This document shows positions 44,468 through 54,221 of a stretch of 64,000 bases of DNA, piece by piece. The DNA comes from Glaciozyma antarctica PI12. Lineage: Eukaryota > Basidiomycota > Microbotryomycetes > Kriegeriales > Camptobasidiaceae. The DNA is taken from the NCBI GenBank assembly GCA_002917775.1, contig KZ627146.1, positions 328,112-392,111 of the forward strand, given 5' to 3'. A program made the translations under genes and the position numbers. The notes under the pieces were generated by a model, which searched no databases, was not told the DNA's origin, and saw nothing but the letters and a program-made list of their open reading frames with translations. Within the stretch, counting starts at the first letter, position 1; each line of letters begins with the position of its first letter.

Positions 44468-46660
44468 ATGTCGACGACCACCCTCGTTACGGAGCCAGAA
44501 GAGCACAAGGAGCACAGCGCTGCCGCGTCTGTGGCAATCGTCGCCTCAGTTGCTGGGGTATCGTTCCTGAACAGCTTCTTTTCGGGAGCAGTCACAGCGT
44601 CCCTCCCCACAATCCAGAGGGACCTGGATATCAGCAACTCCAACCTGCCCTGGAGCGTCACACTCTACAGCTTGATCCTCGGAGCTGCAAGTCGTTCCCT
44701 CCCTCCTCGCACTCCGCCAAATACTGACGCTCTCGCACTGGCAGTTTCTCCTCCCTGCTGGACGCCTCGCGGACGTCTACACTCCAAGGCTACTCTTCCT
44801 CCTCGGCACGACATTCTACTGCGCCCTATCCATCGCTGTCGCGCTCTCTCCGAACTGGCAGGCTTTCACAGCCTTCTGCTCGCTGCTGGGTCTCGGCGCA
44901 GCGGCGAATACACCTGCCGGCGTGGGTGTGCTCGGAGCGTACTTTGAGGCGGGAGAGTCCAAGAACCGCGCGTTTGCGTCGCTCGGGGCGGGACAGCCGT
45001 TGGGGTTCATTTGCGGTCTGGTCATCGGTGAGTCCTCGCTGTCGCTGCGAAACACGAGCTGCAATTGATGCCGTTGCTGCTCGCAGGAGCTCTTCTTACG
45101 CAGACTAAGCTTGGATGGCGAGGTACAGCATTCTCCTTCCCCTCCAAGTTCGCCACTCACATAGATATCGTGCACAGCGTCTTTTTACGTCCAAGCCGGC
45201 CTTGCCCTAGTCTTCGCCCACCAATGCTTCTTCACCATTCCTTCTTCGTTCCCTCTTCACCCCTCCTCGATTCCTCTCACCCTGATCGACAACGATGGCG
45301 CCTCGATCAAGTCCACCATCGACCCCAGCACGAACCGTCGCGTCGACTGGGTCGGCACGGCGCTCAGCGTCTCTGGACTCGTCCTCCTCACTTTCTCCCT
45401 CGCGTGCGTCCCTCCTTCCTTCCTCCCATTTACTAGATGCTCACGTCCCGGATTCCTGCGCAGCGACGCGCAAGCCGAACCGAAAGGCTGGGCCACCGCC
45501 TTCATCCCTCCTCTCCTCGTCCTCTCCCTCGCCATTATCACAGCCTTTTTCTTCTGGGAACGCCGACTCGACCGTTCCCTCTCCGCCTACTACGCCAAAA
45601 CGGATCACGCGGCCGAAAGTCGACCTCCCCCGCCCCCGCTCCTTACGCCCAGTATCTGGCGCGCTCCGCACCTCGGTTGGATCCTCGCTATCGTCTTCTT
45701 CGCTTGGGCAGGCTTTAATACTGGTTCGTATTACATCAATTTCATGTGCGTTCACCGTTCCAATCGCTGTTGCAGAACTGACCTCGGAGCAACACGCAGC
45801 TTGCAACTCGTCGTTCAGGTCTCTCCGATCAAGACGGCGCTCTACTTCCTCCCCATGATCGTCAGTGGGACGCTGCTGAACCTAATCCCGGGATTGGTAT
45901 TCGGGCGAGTGAACGGGAAGGCGTTGTTGGTGCTGAGCATGGTGTTGTCGCTCGTACGTCCTTCTCGCGTCTCCCCTCCCCCTTCCCCCGTCTCTCTTTC
46001 CTCGCCCGTTCTTCCTACTTCCTACCGCATTATGCTCATTCTTTCCCTCGCAGGTCGGACCTATCCTAATGGCGCTAATGGACACCACAGCGAGCTACTG
46101 GTCCGTCTTCTCTCCCCTCCCCAATCCTCACTAACCCCAAACGAAAGGCGCTTCATCTTCCCAATCATGATCTTCCTCCCCGCCCCCGATCTCTGCTACT
46201 GCATCGCCACCGTCCAAATCTCCAAATCCGTCTCTCGCACCGAACAAGCTACCGCCGGTCCGTCCCCTCCTTTGCCTCTTCTGCCCTCCCTTCCCTCCCT
46301 TCCCTCCCGAGCGACCTCCGAAGCCCGAGTGACGCTGACACGCTTCAAAGGCGCCCTATTCAACGTCATCACCCGCCTTGCAACCGCCATCTCCCTCTCC
46401 CTAATCTCCACCGCCGCCAATCTCCACCTCCTCCAACTCCACTCACGCCCTCACCCTCTCTAACGCTCACGTCGCCAGAGATCCTAATGCCGGGATATAG
46501 GGTCGCAGCGTGGTTGTGTACGGGGTGTATTGCGGTGGCTTTGGGGTGCTGTTTTGGGCTTGGGAGGGTGGGAGTGGTGGGGAGGAAGGAGGAGGGGGAG
46601 GAGGTGCAGGTGGAGGGAGAGGTGGAGGGGGAGGGGAGGAGGAGGAGGAGGAGGGCTTGA
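44468..46660 (+). pseudogene. MFS transporter (drug:H+ antiporter type), frame disturbed
   Basis: Twelve to fourteen membrane helices of a major facilitator transporter are readable. Exon 44468-44690 holds the N-terminus and GVSFLNSFFSGAVTASLPTI. Exon 44745 onwards holds LLPAGRLADVYTPRLLFLLG, the usual loop 2-3 motif, and GLGAAANTPAGVGVLGAYF. Later exons give FYVQAGLALVFAHQ, RVDWVGTALSVSGLVLLTF, WRAPHLGWILAIVFFAWAGF, SPIKTALYFLPMIVSG and LFNVITRLATAISLSLI. The last helix is PGYRVAAWLCTGCIAVALG. Phase fails by one base at the first intron, and two more frame changes lie near 46420 and 46480. Substrate unknown. Either a pseudogene or a stretch with base errors. Confidence 0.68.
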
Positions 46661-47007
46661 GAGACTGGAGACTGGATTGGGATTGGGGTTTATGTGAGCG
46701 GGGAAGCAGAGCGCGGGTCAGGTGCTGGTGAGTTGAGGGAGAGGGAGGACTTGCGGCGAGAGGCCCGCAGGAGGTTCTGAGCAGTGTTAACGCCAGCGCA
46801 GAGAGAGCAGTCGTTGCGAGGAGAGCTCGTCGTGAGGTCCTCCGCCTACGCGCCGGGCAGACACCGAGCCCAGAGCAGCAGGTCCATCAGCTGTCCCCCT
46901 CGTCCTCCTGCCCGCTGCTCACGGTGAACATCCCCGTGCATTCCACCTCCTTTGCTCCTCCTGAACCGTCCTTCTACTGCCCCTCCTCCCGCAAGTTCTA
47001 CCCCTCT

Positions 47008-47591
47008 TTAATGGTGCTGCACCCCAGAAAACGGTCACGTCAGCTCCCACTCTCCCGTCGCGCGCACGTCTCAAAGGAGGAAAACGAAACGCACGTTGTT
47101 CTTGTGGTGCTTGAGGTGCATGTTGTAGTCGATCGTGTATCCAACGAGGAAGAGGACACCGATAGCGTGGATGAAGGGCGCTCCGCTGGCGTTCTCGCCC
47201 TCAAAGTAGCGCGCCTTGTAGCGGGCGACGGGGTTGAGTCCAGGGGCGCTCTTGGTGAGGGGTCCCTTGGGGAGCTAGGTGCGTTTAAAGTGCGTGGATG
47301 GGGAGGGGAGAGGTCGAGTAGAGGGTTAGCCCGAAATCTTCCGTGGGACGCCTGAGGCGTTGAGAGCGCGGGCGAGGGAGGGACGGAGGATGGAGAGGAG
47401 CGTACCTTGGAGTAGAAGTCGACGACACGGGTCATACGGGCAGCACTCTGGGAGGCTCCGATCGCAGACGGGGAGGCGATTTTGGGAGGGATGAGGGCTG
47501 CGAGGCGGGAGACGGACCTGAGTACGGGCAGAGTTGGTTAGCTTGGGCTCTCTGGTGCTTGGGCTGTACACTGTCTGGAGTGTACGTGCAT
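47008..47591 (-). CDS. ATP17: mitochondrial ATP synthase subunit f
   Basis: A small stalk subunit of the F0 sector in the inner membrane. Exons 47572-47591, 47406-47517, 47095-47274 and 47008-47016 give 106 residues with all phases agreeing. The family pattern is clear: LIPPKIASPSAIGASQSAAR, RVVDFYSKLPKGP, ARYFEGENASGAPFIHAIG, LFLVGYTIDYNMHLKHHK and the final NNHH. The single membrane helix is HAIGVLFLVGYTIDY. The last exon encodes only His-His and the stop. The first donor is GTGTAC at 47571; the nearer GTACAC would break the frame. The intron 47275-47405 is longer than usual. Confidence 0.93.
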
Positions 47592-48135
47592 CTTGAACTT
47601 GTCGAGTTGAGGGTGTGAGGCTGCACGACGTCGCGGCTGGGGGAGGAGGACCGCCTCAGGAAATTGAATACTTTTGGCCTGCCCACCTGAGGCTCTCTTT
47701 GAACGTCTTGGCCCACAGAGTATTCAAAAGGCTACGGAGCGCTGCCAGACACTCAGGTTAAGCTGTATAGGGCGTTCAACTTAGTTGCTGACCGCGTTCG
47801 AAGTCGATCCGCAACTTTTGAGGTGAGAGGAAGAGTTCCGCGGGGACCTTTAGCAAGTTTAGTTTGCTTCGGCAGAGGAGCTGGACAGACAGCAAGAGTA
47901 GATACCCGCAAACGAAGCACTCTTTTCAATCTGGGAGGAAAGCTGCCTCACCAAAGTCGAAGTCTGCGTTCCTGCGCCTTCACCTTGCGGGAGACCTGCT
48001 CGCGCTTGTACCTCGCCTACACCTCCGTTCAGCTCTCAGCTACAATTCGTTTACTCCCCGCGATAATTGACGCTTCAACCAAAACTATCACCGTAAACGA
48101 AAGCAGAGATTCTGAGCAGAGAAGGACGAGCGAGG
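47592..48135. other. region between ATP17 and the A3 fragment
   Basis: It contains the ATP17 promoter. No homology to the missing 3' part of family A is seen, so the rest of A3 was deleted or replaced here. Confidence 0.4.
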
Positions 48136-48543
48136 TCACGGCCGAGTTGCAAGGTTGCTGAGCTCGATACCTGGAACTCGCGAGAGCCAGATCTCCTCCA
48201 CGGCGGGAGCGACAGCAACAAGCTCCTGCACAGCACATTCGTCAACGTCGGCATTAACCTGCACCCCGCCCACGAGCCTGCCGACCCTCAGCGAGCGGGC
48301 CCTCTTCCTCAGCTCCGCTCCCATCCCTTCCTCCGTACTCGCCACGAAGCGCCTCGCATCGTCGCGCGAATCGATAAAAACGTGCTTGAAGAGCTCTTCC
48401 TGCGCTAGCGATCCCCAGGTCCTGTCGGCGAGGGAACAGGAGAGGAGAAGGTTCGCACGCTCGTGGAACGAGCTGTAGGAACGGCGGGGCAAGCTGTGCT
48501 GGATGATGAGGCTGGTGACTTCGGGTGGGAAGTAGGGGAGCAT
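48136..48543 (-). pseudogene. family A F-box-like gene, copy 3 (first exon only)
   Basis: From ATG 48543 the frame reads MLPYFPPEVTSLIIQHSLP, then LLLSCSLADRTWGSLAQEELF, the same F-box-like start as A1. It ends with LSNLATRP and a stop just where the other copies have their first splice donor (LATD). No second exon can be found downstream. The copy is thus 135 residues long and truncated. It stands 0.6 kb from the end of A4 on the same strand. Confidence 0.65.
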
Positions 48544-49112
48544 GATGAGCTGGTGATGCAGTGGTTGGAGGAGGAAAGGCACGGGCGTGCATCCCCGAAA
48601 GCGGCAAGGCGCGATTGTCGAGTCTCGACCAGCGTATCTCCCGCCTATCTTTTGATTCAGGGACTTGTGAGACCTGTGCTACGAGATTCTTCAAAGAGGA
48701 GATGCTGCTGCGATGACGGAAAGGAAGCAGAGCCTGCTGGTCCAGGGACCGAAAGGCCCCAACTGGCACTGTGCTGCGGTGCGAAGGGATACGTTTTAGC
48801 AAGCGATGGCGTTGAGAAGAGCGTCTTTCGCAACGGAACACTAGTCAAATCTCAGTTCAGCTGAACGCGGCTGGAGAAGATGGAACGGAGAGGGAGGGAG
48901 GAAGGAAAGCAGCGAAGCGAGCGAGGGGTCCGGGTGAGGTTTCTGGCGCACACCGCTTCTCCTGTTTTTTGGCAGTACAGCTCTGGCGAGAAAGCAGCCC
49001 GTCCGATTGCGGTGATGGTGGTGCAGGGAGCTCGCTGAGAGAAACATCGAAGGATGAATTCCGCGAGGTGGAGAGGAAACGCGGCGAGCAGATTTGAAGC
49101 GACGACTAGCGA

Positions 49113-50358
49113 TCAAGAGTCCCGGGCAAAAGCTTGCAACCGTATAATACATCCCAGCTTCCCCTTGAGCGACGACCAACCTGCAAGGAGCGTCAGCGAA
49201 ACTCGCGAGGACGAAAAATGGGAACGACGGACCAAGCTCCACAAAGTCCTCCCACGTCTTCACCGAAGCCTCCCCAACGTCCTCGACCAAAGTTATCCCT
49301 TGGCGGTGGCAGACTTGCTCCAGCTTGATCCTCCCCGCCTCATCCCCGCTTATCGTTCCGAACGCGGGAGGAAGATGAACGACGGCGATTACTGCCGGCG
49401 TTGGGCGCCTCCAGCGCTGCGGCGATGTCCCTGATGGGCGGAGTGCCGAGGAAGTGCGAGATCCAAAGGTGTTGAGTGGGTGTCCCCAACGCGGCGGAAA
49501 GGATATGGTGGTGATTTCGTCCAACGAGGCGGAAGTGAATGAGCTGGGTGCATCGCCGAATAAAGGAGTTGAGAAGGTGAGAAAGCTTTGCACCAGAATC
49601 CGTATTGTCGTCGAGCTGGACGCAGAGGGACCGAAGCTGAGGAGCGAGGTCGTCGGTCCTGGGATCGACGTGCAGGGCCCTTGCGAGGGCGTGATAGTCC
49701 TTGACGCGAATGAGAGTTACGTCTGCGAGGTTGGGAAAGACGGAGGCGCCTTGTAGGATGCTGAGGAGGTCGCGATGGAGGGGATCGACGAGGGAGAGGG
49801 TTCGCAACGAGGAAAAGCGTCCCCGGCAGTGGTCGAAATCGAGGGGAAGAAGCGCTTTGGGATAAATGACTGCGGGAAAGAGGTCCACGTGCTGAAGGCG
49901 CAGGCGACGAAGCTCTGCGTTAGAAGCACGTCAGCGCCCGCATAGAAGACGCGGTCGAGGGAGAGAGACCCACGTCCACCAGGGCCAGCAAGTGCGGACA
50001 GCCTCAAGTTGACAACGCTCGAGATCCACAGCTCCATCAGCGTAGGTAGCTTCTGAATAATTGACTCGACGAGCTCGGTGTCCAGGTCGCCTGACGCCAC
50101 CTCGTACCGAAGTGATCTGACCATCTCCCGCAGCCCCGCTCCTCCTCCATCCTCGAGAGCCGCTGCGAAACGGTGTGCGGCCTCCTCGTTTTTGAGAACA
50201 ACGTGCTTAAAGAGCTCCTGCTGAGCGAGCTCTGCCCAAGTTATGTTGACGAGCGCGTACGACAGGAGGAGCCGCTTGCGTCGGTGCGAGTCGGAGGGAT
50301 GGGGAAGGCTTAGCTGAATGATGTGGCTGGTGATTTCGAAAGGGAGCTGAGGGATCAT
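49113..50358 (-). CDS. F-box-like leucine-rich protein, family A copy 4 (C-terminal frame break)
   Basis: Exon 1 is 49974-50358 (MIPQLPFEITSHIIQLSLP, LLLSYALVNITWAELAQQEL) and exon 2 starts at 49914, joining in phase. Strands such as FSSLRTLSLVDPLH, LADVTLIRVKDYH and LRSLCVQLDDN follow. The frame stops at 49340 after SSSSRVRNDKRG. One base over, the family ending is kept (IKLEQVCHRQGITLVEDV, KTWEDFVELG) and an intron leads to a stop at 49113. A2 carries the same break. The copy is divergent from the B3 remnant, as A1 is from B1. Confidence 0.62.
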
Positions 50359-50773
50359 TATGTTGGCCTGTAGAGCGTGCGGGGGGAGAGCCTGTATCGC
50401 GAGGTGATGGCGGGAGGAAGAGAGGTGACCAGTCCTCGCTCGCTAGCTCACTGCTCTTGTTCCTACGCTCCGCTCTGCTCCGTCCAGCACCGCCTACGCG
50501 ACAGCACTCACTCTCTCCAGCCCACTCCCTCCGCTACCCACCTTCCCCAGCGTACGCCGCCTCGAATTCTCGCCGCCCCAGCTCGTCCTCGCCGCACGTC
50601 GTCGCGCCGCCTGAATCCTCTCCGGAGCGTGCAGGCGGAGCTCTACCAGCCACAAGCCAGCTAACTATCGAGACTGAGAGCCCTACCACGATTAAGCTGG
50701 TTACTGGCCGGTTCATCGCTTGAGCTGACGCTCGACACTCGCCAAGCTCCAACTCCTCCCCTCGCCATCCAGC
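50359..50773. promoter_or_regulatory. duplicate of the A1-B1 promoter region
   Basis: This non-coding stretch between A4 and B3 matches 28633-29040 at high identity, including CAGCTCGTCCTCGCCGCA. It is the second copy of the divergent promoter. Confidence 0.6.
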
Positions 50774-50898
50774 ACGAACATCGATCCTCCCAGTCACTCC
50801 ACCCTTCCCGAGCTCAGCCTAGAAGAAGCTTTTGACCTCCTCCCTGCGTCCGCCAGTCGATCCCTCTTCCTTCAACACGTCCTTACCTCTCCGCGCAT
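50774..50898 (+). pseudogene. family B remnant, copy 3
   Basis: The first 125 bases of a B gene are kept (LPELSLEEAFDLLPASASRS), but the start codon is ACG in place of the ATG at 29041 in B1. Homology ends after LTSP near 50898, where unrelated sequence begins. No function is expected. Confidence 0.65.
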
Positions 50899-52067
50899 CC
50901 ACTGCTCTTCCTTCGTCACCATCCGCCAGCATTCAAGGACTCAACTCGACGGCAGCACGCACTAGCCTCCCTTCGGTACTCAAGAACCTACGCTCACTCT
51001 GCAGCGAGCTCTCAGACAACCCAGCAGCACTCTCAGAGAGCTCCCCTTTCCGGACTCCCCACCCCTCGATCCTCGCTCCCGCTTCCACCCAGCCTCGCAA
51101 GCTCAGCACGCTCCTGACGCAGCTCACTCGACTCCTCACCTCACCGAGTCCGCGTTATGGTCGCCAACAACACAAACTCCGGCCTCAACTCGCGAAGGAC
51201 GACGTCCGGATTCGAGTGTAGCGGGGGAAGATAGGATGGTCAGCTGGTGGGTGGAGATACCGGGGCGAGGAGCTCGGTACCGGATTCACGTCAGATGCAG
51301 GGGGGCTTGACGTGAGGCGTGCTTGGAGACTGCCCCTGCTCTCGTGAGGAAGGTGCGGAGGAGGGACGGTCCGTCGACCAGTGGTTGCGGGCAGCTCAGC
51401 CAGCGCTGTGACTCCTGCGGCAGGCTTACGACGAAGTTCTGCTTCAGAGGACTGCCTCGCAGCTCGTTCTCGCTTCTCCTCTCTCTCGCCGCCGAAATCT
51501 CGCTCCTGCCTTCCGATTGAGAGCTTCGGAGCTCTTAACGATCCGGTTGACTTCTGCATTTTGGCGATGCGCGGTTGTTGGGGGAAAGGCCTGGCGCTTC
51601 GAGAGGACTCGTCGCCAGTCCTCGCCGACCTCCGCTCTGGCTTTGCCCGGGCTTGGCCACGCGCAACGATACCGCGTCTCTCCATCGCTTCAGCAAGGAA
51701 TCCGCTCGAAACAGCTTGCTTTGCTCAATCATCAGCTTCCGTCGATGCTCGGCGGAAACGCTCCGCGGGCGCGACTCCCATTTTGACTTTGCTCTGCGTT
51801 CTTCCTCTCTCTCGGTCAACTGCTCGCTACCGCGTTGGACTGACTGCGCCGTGACCTTATGACCGCCGTACTCAGTTCCTCGCTCTCGATCTCTCCCTCG
51901 ATCCTCGCTGTTCTCCTCGCTAAAAAGTGGGTAAGTCACGCGAAGGACTCGTCACCGGTGTTTGGACGGTTTGGTTCAAAAACAGCTCCTTCTCGCGTTC
52001 CTTGTCCTCCTACATACCACTCCTCAACCTCTCAAACACCTCACCAACCACCTACTACTTTAACAGC
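50899..52067. other. region with uncertain open frames before the CsbD pair
   Basis: Overlapping frames on both strands (for example 51185-51685 and 51535-51939, minus) are Arg/Ser-rich or basic and have no recognisable domain. One of them may be a real small gene, but I cannot choose a start or splice pattern. A CsbD1 leader exon must end at 52069. Confidence 0.35.
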
Positions 52068-52648
52068 ATGTACGTACTGCCTCTCCCACCGCTGGACTCG
52101 CGCTAACCACCATTACGCACAGGTCCGACGTCAACGCCCCCACCAAGGCGCGTTCCCCTCCGCCTCCTGCACGCACTCTCACTAACCTCTCGCCACAGAC
52201 TCACGGAGAGGTCAACTCGATCATCGGAGGAATCAAGGAGACCGTCGGCGGACTTTTTGGCGCCAAGGACCTCACTCAGTCCGGCAAGGGTACGTTCGCT
52301 TCTCTCTCGCCGCTTTAGAGGATAGCTAACGTCCCTATGGATGCGCAGAGCAGAAGGCGGAGGGAGACGCCGAGTACAAGGTTGCGCAGGCTGAGGCGTA
52401 CGTCGAGGGAGCTGCGGATCGCGTTACTGGCAAGGTGAGTGCCGATGGCGATATGGCGATGTGGGAGGGACTGATGCTTGTGTGTAGTTCGACCAGGTTG
52501 TTGGCGCCGTCACTGGCGATTCGACTCAGGAGCTTTCGGGCAAGGCTCGTGGAGAGAAGGGAGCTATCGCTCAGGACGTGAGTGTTCGTGCGGGCGTCGT
52601 GATGGGCATGGAGCTGACGAGTCGGCGTTGCAGCTCAACAAGCCTTAA
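52068..52648 (+). CDS. CsbD-like stress protein, copy 1
   Basis: Exons 52068-52069, 52123-52147, 52199-52289, 52349-52434, 52488-52577 and 52634-52648 give 102 residues. The start codon is split: AT at the end of one exon, G at the start of the next. The protein MSDVNAPTK is followed by NSIIGGIKETVGGLFGA, EGDAEYKVAQAEAYVEGA and DQVVGAVTGDSTQELSGKA, the repeated Gly/Lys helices of CsbD-like proteins, small hydrophilic stress-linked proteins of fungi and bacteria. The second intron (52148-52198) begins GCGCGT, a GC-AG intron. Molecular function is unknown. CsbD2 follows 0.6 kb downstream with the same intron positions. Confidence 0.82.
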
Positions 52649-52816
52649 ACGCGTCTACTGCGACAGGTACGTCCACCTCTACCGACGAGACAAAGCTGTA
52701 CTGATCATACCGCTCTTCGCAGTCACCACGCCGTTCCCTCTTCAAACACTCGTCTCTTTCGTACCTCTGCATTATTGTCATCAAGGAAGTGTACGTACAC
52801 GCGCATCTTCTGCTCG

Positions 52817-52856
52817 TACCTCTGCTCGAGAAAGGTTACCTCTGCTCGAGAAGGGT
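52817..52856 (+). repeat. 20-bp tandem repeat between the CsbD genes
   Basis: Two adjacent copies of TACCTCTGCTCGAGAAAGGT differ at one base. The repeat lies in the 3' region of CsbD1 or the promoter of CsbD2. Confidence 0.75.
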
Positions 52857-53286
52857 TCAGACGAGGTCGCCGCGAAGCGAACTGGATCTATTCTGCTCCT
52901 CCTGCTGCTTCCGCCTTTCCGTTGAAGGCCTTGCATGATATCTCACCTGCCTCCGTTAGTTGCTCCTGCCCGGCTTCGTCTACCTGCGACGTTGCTGTAC
53001 GCTCGATCAAGGAGGCGGCCACGGATTGCTCGACCGAGCGAAGCTCTTCCTGTCTGCGACGGTGCGTTTCTCTCCTTGCGTTCGCAGTGCGACTAGTAGC
53101 TAGTACAGACAGCTTGACTCGCAGGAAAGCTTCACAGACAATCCTTCTCCTCTACCCCACTTTGAGGCCTTTCCTTCTTCACGAGAGCAGGTTCCTCCGC
53201 AAGCCGAGGAACGGCGGAGAGCCTCAGCACTTCGACTTCTCCCTCTCACGTTGCCCCCGCTCCAAGCCAACTCACAGTCAGCCAGC

Positions 53287-53863
53287 ATGTGAGTGTATCT
53301 ACCCCCTCCCCCTCAAACGCCACTAACACTCCCCAGGTCCAACGAGCCCTCCAAGGTCCATCCCCTCGCTCCCTCTCGCCCCGCCAGCTCCTCCAACCCA
53401 GCGCTAACTCCCTCTCCAGACCAACGCGCAGTACAACAACGTCATCGGGGAATGAAGGAATCTCTCGGCGGGGCGATGGGCCTCAACGAGACGGAGCAAG
53501 CGGTGAGGGGTGAGTCCTCCCCTCGCGCACCGAGGTGGAGCTGATGGGCGGGAAGCAGAGCAGAGGGCCGCTGGAGATGCGGAGTACAAGGAGACAGAGG
53601 TGAAGGAGTATGCTCAGAATTTGAGCGATCGCGTTGGGGGGAAGGTGAGCGAGGAGAGGGGAGCGAGGGAGGGAGCTGACTGGCAGGACGGCGCAGGTGG
53701 ATCAGGTGATTGGCGTGGTGATGGGGTATAAGGAGCAGGAACTCGCGGGGAAAGCAAAGGCTGAGGAGGCTGTTAAGGCGCAGGAGAAGGTGAGCTTCTT
53801 GCGAGGGAGAGACGTGGGCGCGAGCTGACATTCCGCACCGCACAGCTCGGCAAGCTGGCTTAG
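53287..53863 (+). CDS. CsbD-like stress protein, copy 2 (one base missing in exon 3)
   Basis: Exons 53287-53288, 53337-53355, 53420-53509, 53559-53644, 53697-53789 and 53846-53863 copy the CsbD1 layout, again with an intron inside the ATG. Segments are MSNEPSK, MKESLGGAMGLNETEQA, AGDAEYKETEVKEYAQNLSD and DQVIGVVMGYKEQELAGKA. Exon 3 is 90 nt where copy 1 has 91; after NNVIG the frame meets TGA, and restoring one G in the run GGGG would return MKESLGG. The sequences have diverged widely from copy 1, so the duplication is old. This is either a frame error in a G-run or a recently disabled copy. Confidence 0.72.
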
Positions 53864-54221
53864 CCCTGCACAGGCTCGTCCTCTCGTCAGCTGTTCTTGG
53901 ACTCGAGGTTCAGCAGCTTGAGAAGGGTTGGGCTTCGTTTGTGTATCCTTCGCAACCCGTTCGTCTTTCGCGTCAGGTCTCTCTCTCGCTCCTCCTTCTT
54001 CCTCTCTGAGGTGCTGCTTGACTCCTCCTCCGCCTGCTTTAGTCCATTGCTCAGACTCCACGTGTGATTCCTGAAGCATGCGGAGAGAGGGGGGAGGAGA
54101 GGTGCCCCGCGAGCAGCATCTCACCTGCCGGCGTCTCGACGTCTCGACTCCTTAGCTCCACGAGCAGAACCAAAGCCACCTCGTGCCATTCCTACCGTCT
54201 ATTCATAACAACAACGATCCT
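53864..54221. other. region between convergent CsbD2 and MDM34
   Basis: Two 3' ends meet here across 358 bases. No gene or repeat is seen. Confidence 0.45.

Noticed and set aside
43789-44661. Long minus-strand frame of 290 codons
   Set aside because: It is the reverse of MFS exon 1 and the divergent promoter, has no family resemblance, and overlaps the BTB/T1 start.
27402-50898. A mobile element as carrier of the A/B/C blocks
   Set aside because: No transposase, reverse transcriptase, terminal repeats or target duplications were seen at the block edges.
51185-51939. Two overlapping minus-strand frames
   Set aside because: Basic composition, no clear ATG for the longer one, no domain and no splice model that joins them; kept only as an uncertain region.
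52817-52856. The 20-bp repeat as a protein-binding operator
   Set aside because: Two tandem copies alone do not show a regulatory role, and it may lie in a 3' untranslated region.
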